22,748 nt of DNA, from positions 1 through 22,748 of the forward strand of contig CAZFNU010000004.1 of the NCBI GenBank assembly GCA_964520445.1, read 5' to 3'. The translations under genes were made by a program, and so were the position numbers. The DNA comes from CAZFNU01 sp964520445 (GTDB lineage Bacteria; Patescibacteriota; Minisyncoccia; UBA6257; JAKLIH01). A model generated the notes under the pieces. It did no database searches. It was not told the origin of the DNA and saw only the letters and a list, made by a program, of their open reading frames with translations. Position 1 is the stretch's first letter. Each line of letters begins with the position of its first letter. Of this stretch, positions 18,167 to 22,748 are shown in pieces.

Positions 18167-20608
18167 TTAATATTTATAAACAGTTATTGCGTCTTCTATA
18201 ATATCCAAAGAATTATCTTGTATATGAATCCTAATTTCATTCTGTGGTTGTAAACTAGTAATAGGAACCAAAAAACCAAAAATTCTTTTATCTCCATCCT
18301 GAGAAATTAAATTCATTTCTCCTAAATATTGATTATTCAAATACACAGATTTCCTAATTAAACCTGTTCCTCCAGATACCTGTACTCGTATTTGAGTATC
18401 GGTACTCCAAGTTTCTCCATTTTTTACATTCAAAACCTGCATCTTTAAATCCTCATTATACAAGGTTGTATTAGTAGTAGTTGTCGGTGTGTATGACCCT
18501 GAATAAGCATCCGAACTCATAGGTTTGTTATACAAATTAGAAAAATCCGGGATTTTACTTTGAGCTCAAGCAATTACTGGACTTTCTCAGTTGTAAAACT
18601 GCGAATCATTAGCAGGATTAACTGGTATTGTTCCTAAAGGATTATTCTTGTCTACATAAAATAATAGAGAATGTATTTGTATAGACCCACCTACAGCATT
18701 AACAAATTGACCATTCATCATTGGTTTATTAGTTAAGGGTATTTGTGGTTTTACAAATGATTCTACTCCTTGTTTTTGAATTGCATACTGCATAAATTCA
18801 TGTCATGCTGGAGCTGCTACTAATCCTCCTGTTACAGCTCCTTGATAAATAGAAGAATAATCATTGTTACCTACTCAAACTCCTGTAACAATGGTGGGGG
18901 TGTAACCAAAAATCCAAGCATCACGAGAATCTTGACTTGTACCAGTTTTAGCAGCTACTGGAATATCGTTTCCAAAAAACAAAGGGTTATTTAACCCACT
19001 ACTATATAATGGAGCTCGAGCTGCATTATCAGATAAAATATCAGTTAATAATCTCACTGGTTCAACTTCACAAACCTGGTCTGTTTCGTCTTTATATTCT
19101 TTTAATATTTTATTATTCTGGTCGGTAATTTTTAAAATATATGCTTGTTTATGATACAAACAATCTTGACTAAAAGCAGAATATGCTCCAACCATTTCAT
19201 ATAAATTAACAGCTCCTCCTCCTAATACTAAAGGCAATCCATAATAATTAGCATCTTTAGTTAAAGTAGTTATACCCAAATCTCTTGCTGTATTTAGAGT
19301 GTCATTAATCCCTGCTAAATATAAAACTTTAACTGCCGGAATATTTAATGATTGAGCTAAAGAATTTCTTAAATCCACAGGTCCTCTAAATTTATGATCA
19401 TAGTTCCCTGGTATATATGAATTTGCTGGGTCTGTAGAAAAATTTGTTTGTAAATCAAATACCATAGTTCTATCACTAAATCCTTTTTCAAAAGCGGTTA
19501 AATAGGCAAAGGGTTTAAAAGAAGAACCTGGTTGACGTAACCCAAACACAGCATTAAAATTTCCTTCATTTTCTAAATCAAAAAAATCTCTAGAACCTAC
19601 CATAGCTAATATCTGTCCAGTTTTTGGATCTTCAGATAACAAAGCCATATTTTTGACTTTGTAATTTTTTTCATTAGCTTCGGCATATTTTTTAACTGCT
19701 TCTTCTGCCTTAGCTTGTAAATCTAAATCTAAAGTACTAATTACTGTTAACCCTCCTCCCTGTATTACATCTTCACCATATTGTTCTGCTAGTTCATTAG
19801 TCACAAACCCTACAAAATGAGGAGCAATCATTCGGATATTTTTAGAAACAAAAATAACTTTTTCTGCCTTAGCTTTATCTCCTTCGTCCTTAGTAATATA
19901 TCCCAAATTAACCATCCTAGATAAAACCCAATCTTTTCTAATATCTAATTTATCTTTATGAGAACCAAAAGGAGATAAATAACTAGGTAATTGTAATAAA
20001 CTAGCTAAATAAGCTGATTCGGCAATACCTAATTCCTTAACTGGTTTGTTATAATACAACTGACTTGCTGCTTCCACCCCATAAGCATTATACCCATAAG
20101 GAACTTGATTTAAATAAAATTCTAGAATTTGATCTTTCGTATATCTATTTTCTAAATAAAAAGATAAAATAACTTCTTTTAATTTCCTAGTATAGGTTTT
20201 ATTCTTAGTTAAAAAGGCATTACGCGCTAATTGTTGAGTAATAGTAGAAGCTCCCTGATTTTTCCCAAAATGTAATATATTGGTTAAAATAGCTCTAATA
20301 ATAGACTTAAAATCTACTGGTCCATGTCTATAAAAATCATCATCCTCAGCTGCTAATGTAGCTAACTTAACATATTCAGGCATACCATCTAATTTAACTA
20401 CTTGTCTATTCTCTGCTTGTCCTGAGTTATATAACAAAGTTTTCCCAGTACGGTCATAAATTTTAACACTTTGAGCAATTACTTTATTACTCAATTCACT
20501 AGGGTTAGGTAAATCTCTGGATAAAAAAAGAATAACTAATACTCCTAATACTGCACAGATTAGAAATAATTTAAATAATTTTTTCAATAAATTTGTATGT
20601 TTTTTCAT
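18167..20608 (-). CDS. Class A penicillin-binding protein (glycosyltransferase/transpeptidase)
   Basis: This 813-residue protein has an N-terminal membrane anchor (about residues 13-30). The GT51 glycosyltransferase domain follows, with EDDDFYRH (88-95) and GASTITQQLARN. The transpeptidase domain has SSFK (nucleophile Ser 362), SLN (420-422) and KTGT (554-557). Four TGA codons are read as Trp, including the invariant positions in GVWVGN (18875-18877) and PAWHEFM (18803-18805); translation under the standard code would end just after KTGT. The last ~130 residues contain a Thr-rich linker and an Ig-like beta domain. It polymerises and crosslinks peptidoglycan outside the membrane. The ATG at 20608 is preferred over an upstream TTG. 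It lies 5 nt after the pilin-like gene. Confidence 0.95.
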
Positions 20609-20613
20609 CAATA

Positions 20614-21159
20614 TTATTTAATAATAAAATTACCTGAATTTGTAATTTCAATAATTTTTTGATTATTCCCTCCTACACTTAAAGTAAGGACCCCTGAATT
20701 TTCTTGTGTATCATTAGTATCTAAAATATATAATTTCGGTTCTGGTGGAACATAAATAAAACTATTCATAGTAAGATCAATAATAGAAACATTTCTCCCT
20801 AATTTGATAATTTCCTGTGTTTCTTCCTCTTCAAAAATCATATCTCCTTTATCTTGTCCCTCCAAACAATAATCACTAAACACAATATATTTATTCCCTC
20901 CATCATTATTAAAATGTATCCCTCACCCACAAACATCACGCATATTACCATCTTCATCTTTAACTTGCTTTGTCTGCATAGACATACTAGCCATCCTACG
21001 TACATCAAAACTTAATCTTTCCGACCCTCTATTCAATTGTCCTATCTTTTCACTCCCTCTTGTATAAACTATTAGTACTCCTGACATAATAACAATGATA
21101 GACAATGTCACCAACATCTCTATTAAAGTAAATCCTTTTTTTAATTTAAGTTTTTCCAT
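20614..21159 (-). CDS. Type IV pilin-like (pseudopilin) protein with GFTLIE motif
   Basis: This 181-residue protein has a prepilin signal: a basic leader followed by KKGFTLIEML and a hydrophobic helix, so cleavage is expected after Gly9 with Glu at +5 of the mature protein. One TGA lies in DVCGWGIHF, where related pilins carry an aromatic residue. The C-terminal half is beta-rich (VSIIDLTM, VLTLSVGG, KIIEITNSGNFII), as in minor pilins. It follows the prepilin peptidase by 2 nt and precedes the PBP by 5 nt. A role as a minor pilin or pseudopilin is inferred from sequence and context. Confidence 0.86.
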
Positions 21160-21161
21160 TT

Positions 21162-22094
21162 TTAGTTAAATATAAATTTAAAATATAGATCAAGAATTTG
21201 TTGACCAAATAAAAACACCAACATCCCACCTAAGGCTAATAATGGCCCAAAAGCAATATGTTGTTTTATAGTTTTCTTTCGTAATAAAATCAATATTAAA
21301 GAATAAATACCTCCTAAAATAAAGGAAAACACAATAAATACCATAGCCCCTGACATACCTAAAATCATCCCAATAAATACTGCAATAATAGGATCGCCGT
21401 CCCCCATAGCTCTACCTTTTGATAAAGTAACTATTAGTTGAATAACTCCTCAGGCAATAACAGCTCCTAATATATTACTCCAGATTCCTGTAAACCAAGG
21501 ATTAAAAAACATAGTATAAGTACCTAGGAATTGATGATAATTTTCTACATAGGCATACTTAATCGTATTATTAACAAAATTGTTATTAATTAAATATACA
21601 ATTCCTTCTCCAACAAAACTCGTGATCAACCCTACATACAAAAAAGTTTCTAACACCATCATATTACGAAAATCATAAATAGAAATTAAAAAAAGAATCG
21701 ACACATAAACTAACCATAAAAACAAAGTAATTAAAGCCACAAGAAATACCGCTGGTAACCCAGACCCTAAAGCTATCTTAAAAAAAGGAAATTGTATAAA
21801 TCTTCAAAAAACTAAAACAAATAATAACCCAGTCATAATTTCTACAAATGGATGTAACCAAGAAATAATTTTTTTACAATTACTACATCTCCCCCCTAAA
21901 AAAACATAACTAAAAACTGGGATTAATTCAAATCATTTTAATTTATGTTGACAATGTGGGCAATGTGAAGGAGTTTTGACAACTTCTTCTTCTCTTTCAG
22001 AACGTAAAACCACGTTTAATAAAAAACTACCTACAATTAAACCCGCTCCAAATAAAAAGCAATATATAAAATTGATTATGAAATTAGGTAACAT
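21162..22094 (-). CDS. pilD: Prepilin peptidase (PilD family)
   Basis: This 310-residue polytopic membrane protein has an N-terminal cytoplasmic domain with two Cys pairs (45/48 and 70/73) framing LKWFELIPVFSY, the methyltransferase-domain signature. Trp54 there is encoded by TGA (21933-21935) and is strongly conserved in the family. The aspartyl protease sites are Asp141 (ISIYDFRN) and the GDGD motif (232-234, preceded by GRAM). It cleaves the leader of prepilins and methylates the new N-terminus. Two substrates are encoded next to it, the pilin 20 nt upstream and the pilin-like gene 2 nt downstream. Two more TGA fall within membrane helices. Confidence 0.95.
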
Positions 22095-22114
22095 ATAGAT
22101 CTCTTTAAATTTTA

Positions 22115-22591
22115 TTAAGGCTTAACACAATATATCATATCAGTTCCACAGCTAATACCATATACAGTACCTATAATACTATTATCACTGCTTAATTGAT
22201 CCTTAGATTCTAATTTAGCCCCTAACACATAATCCTGTTGATCAGAGGATCTTACATATATATATGACCTACCAGAAGAATTTAATGGATCTTTAGGTAA
22301 CTTAGAAATTCCAATACCGGTATTAGCACTAATTAAAATATCAGTAAAAGCAGTTCAAGCAGTTATATCACTACCATTGATAGTGCCTTCTGGATAATAT
22401 CCATATTTGTTATAATACAACTCCATTACGCTCTGTAAATTAGCTATATCAGAAATTCTTTTAGCATCTCTTGCCTTAGCACGAGAACTACTAATTAACC
22501 CTCCAAAAATTAAAGACCCAAGCATACCAATAATGGCTACGACCACCAACATTTCAATTAAGGTAAAACCTTGTTTTTTGTTTTTTAACAT
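22115..22591 (-). CDS. Type IV pilin (major-pilin-like)
   Basis: This 158-residue protein has a short basic leader, then KKQGFTLIEMLVVVAIIGML, so cleavage after Gly8 and Glu at +5 are expected. The following SSRAKARDAKRISDIANLQS and YYNKYGYYP are typical of small pilins from Patescibacteria. The C-terminal part has a TGA-encoded Trp (ITAWTAFTDIL), LPKDP, YIYV and a final pair of Cys that could form the pilin D-loop disulfide (SCGTDMIYC). It is the first gene of the operon behind the promoter at 22621-22649. Pili in such small-celled bacteria are thought to serve DNA uptake or host attachment; that role is inferred. Confidence 0.92.
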
Positions 22592-22620
22592 ATGTAGTTA
22601 TTTAATTTACTAATAAATTA

Positions 22621-22649
22621 AGTATATCATATTTCAAACCAAAAATCAA
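22621..22649 (-). promoter_or_regulatory. Sigma70-like promoter for the pilin-PBP operon
   Basis: TTGATT (22644-22649), a 17-nt spacer and TATACT (22621-22626), with the -10 29 nt before the pilin start. It lies between the stop of the LamG-like gene and the pilin gene. Confidence 0.65.
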
Positions 22650-22650
22650 A

Positions 22651-22665
22651 ATAGTTTTCAACTAT
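22651..22665 (-). terminator. Possible weak terminator at the end of the LamG-like gene
   Basis: A 6-bp A/T-rich inverted repeat (ATAGTT/AACTAT) with a 3-nt loop overlaps the stop codon and is followed on the minus strand by TTTGATTTTTGG. The stem is weak, so this is tentative. Confidence 0.3.
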
Positions 22666-22748
22666 TGATATCTTCCTTTAGTTTTGTTATACCTAGACAT
22701 AACCTCATCCGCGCTCAATCCCCTATTATATATTCTTACTTCATCAAG
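22662..22748 (-). CDS. C-terminal end of a LamG/concanavalin-A-like domain protein (5' part outside window)
   Basis: Only 28 codons plus a TAG stop are visible. They read LDEVRIYNRGLSADEVMSRYN followed by a short basic tail. The DEVRIYNRxLSxxEV phrase is the recurrent last strand and turn of LamG-like lectin/glucanase domains in secreted bacterial proteins. The rest of the protein lies beyond the right edge, so size and other domains are unknown. It ends just before the pilin promoter. Confidence 0.78.
   Translation of the reverse strand, partial: LDEVRIYNRGLSADEVMSRYNKTKGRYQ

Noticed and set aside
1948..22591. Many short adjacent open frames on the minus strand that look like decayed genes
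   Set aside because: The fragments are in the same frame, separated by exactly one TGA each, and join into full-length conserved proteins. A whole region of essential pseudogenes (mutM, holA, cca, PBP) is not credible.
1..22748. UGA = glycine (translation table 25)
   Set aside because: Gly would destroy near-invariant Trp positions in PBP, EndoQ, PilD, CCA enzyme and Fpg. A few sites (RuvC, a PilD membrane helix) are neutral, and none requires Gly.

Overview
This is a low-GC (roughly 30% by eye) bacterial chromosome fragment whose genes all lie on the minus strand. Gene content suggests a member of the Candidate Phyla Radiation (Patescibacteria): short type IV pilins with a prepilin peptidase, an RNHCP-domain protein beside a class A penicillin-binding protein, a membrane-anchored Clp-like ATPase, and secreted proteins built from peptidoglycan-binding, PKD/Ig-like and eight-cysteine modules. 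The lineage is an inference; no rRNA is present.

The main observation concerns the genetic code. Under the standard code, 14 of the 20 protein genes here break into fragments at in-frame TGA. Read as tryptophan, TGA restores every one to full family length. It falls on positions where Trp is expected: the transpeptidase GVWVGN and PAW motifs, EndoQ HIWTPWF, CCA-enzyme DWD, prepilin-peptidase LKW, Fpg VGKW and Ig-like LTWSS. I count about 57 TGA against about 24 TGG, and every gene ends in TAA or TAG. The glycine reading known from Absconditabacteria and Gracilibacteria does not fit. All coordinates below use TGA = Trp.

Layout from high to low coordinate (the direction of transcription). At 22662-22748 is the end of a LamG-type protein. 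From 22591 to about 17756 a promoter drives pilin, prepilin peptidase, a second pilin-like protein, a class A PBP and an RNHCP protein: a cell-surface operon. From 17691 to 15535 are rpsT (own promoter and terminator), mutM and holA. From 15474 to 12224 are yebC, ruvC, an acidic disordered protein, the CCA-adding enzyme (interrupted by a 10-N scaffold gap) and a tRNA-Pro(CGG) without encoded CCA. From 12151 to 8062 are an EndoQ-like nuclease, a small membrane protein and the Clp-like ATPase. From 8012 to 2784 are two tandem secreted multidomain proteins whose first 1161 bp (386 codons) are identical and whose remaining parts are unrelated. From 2760 to 1 are a PD-(D/E)XK nuclease, a Fic/Doc protein and an AbiE-type toxin-antitoxin pair cut by the window edge.

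Visible promoters are sigma70-like with 17-bp spacers and short leaders. Start codons are preceded by A/T-rich sequence with no clear Shine-Dalgarno motif. No intergenic stretch exceeds 300 bases, and I see no CRISPR array, insertion sequence, rRNA or riboswitch.
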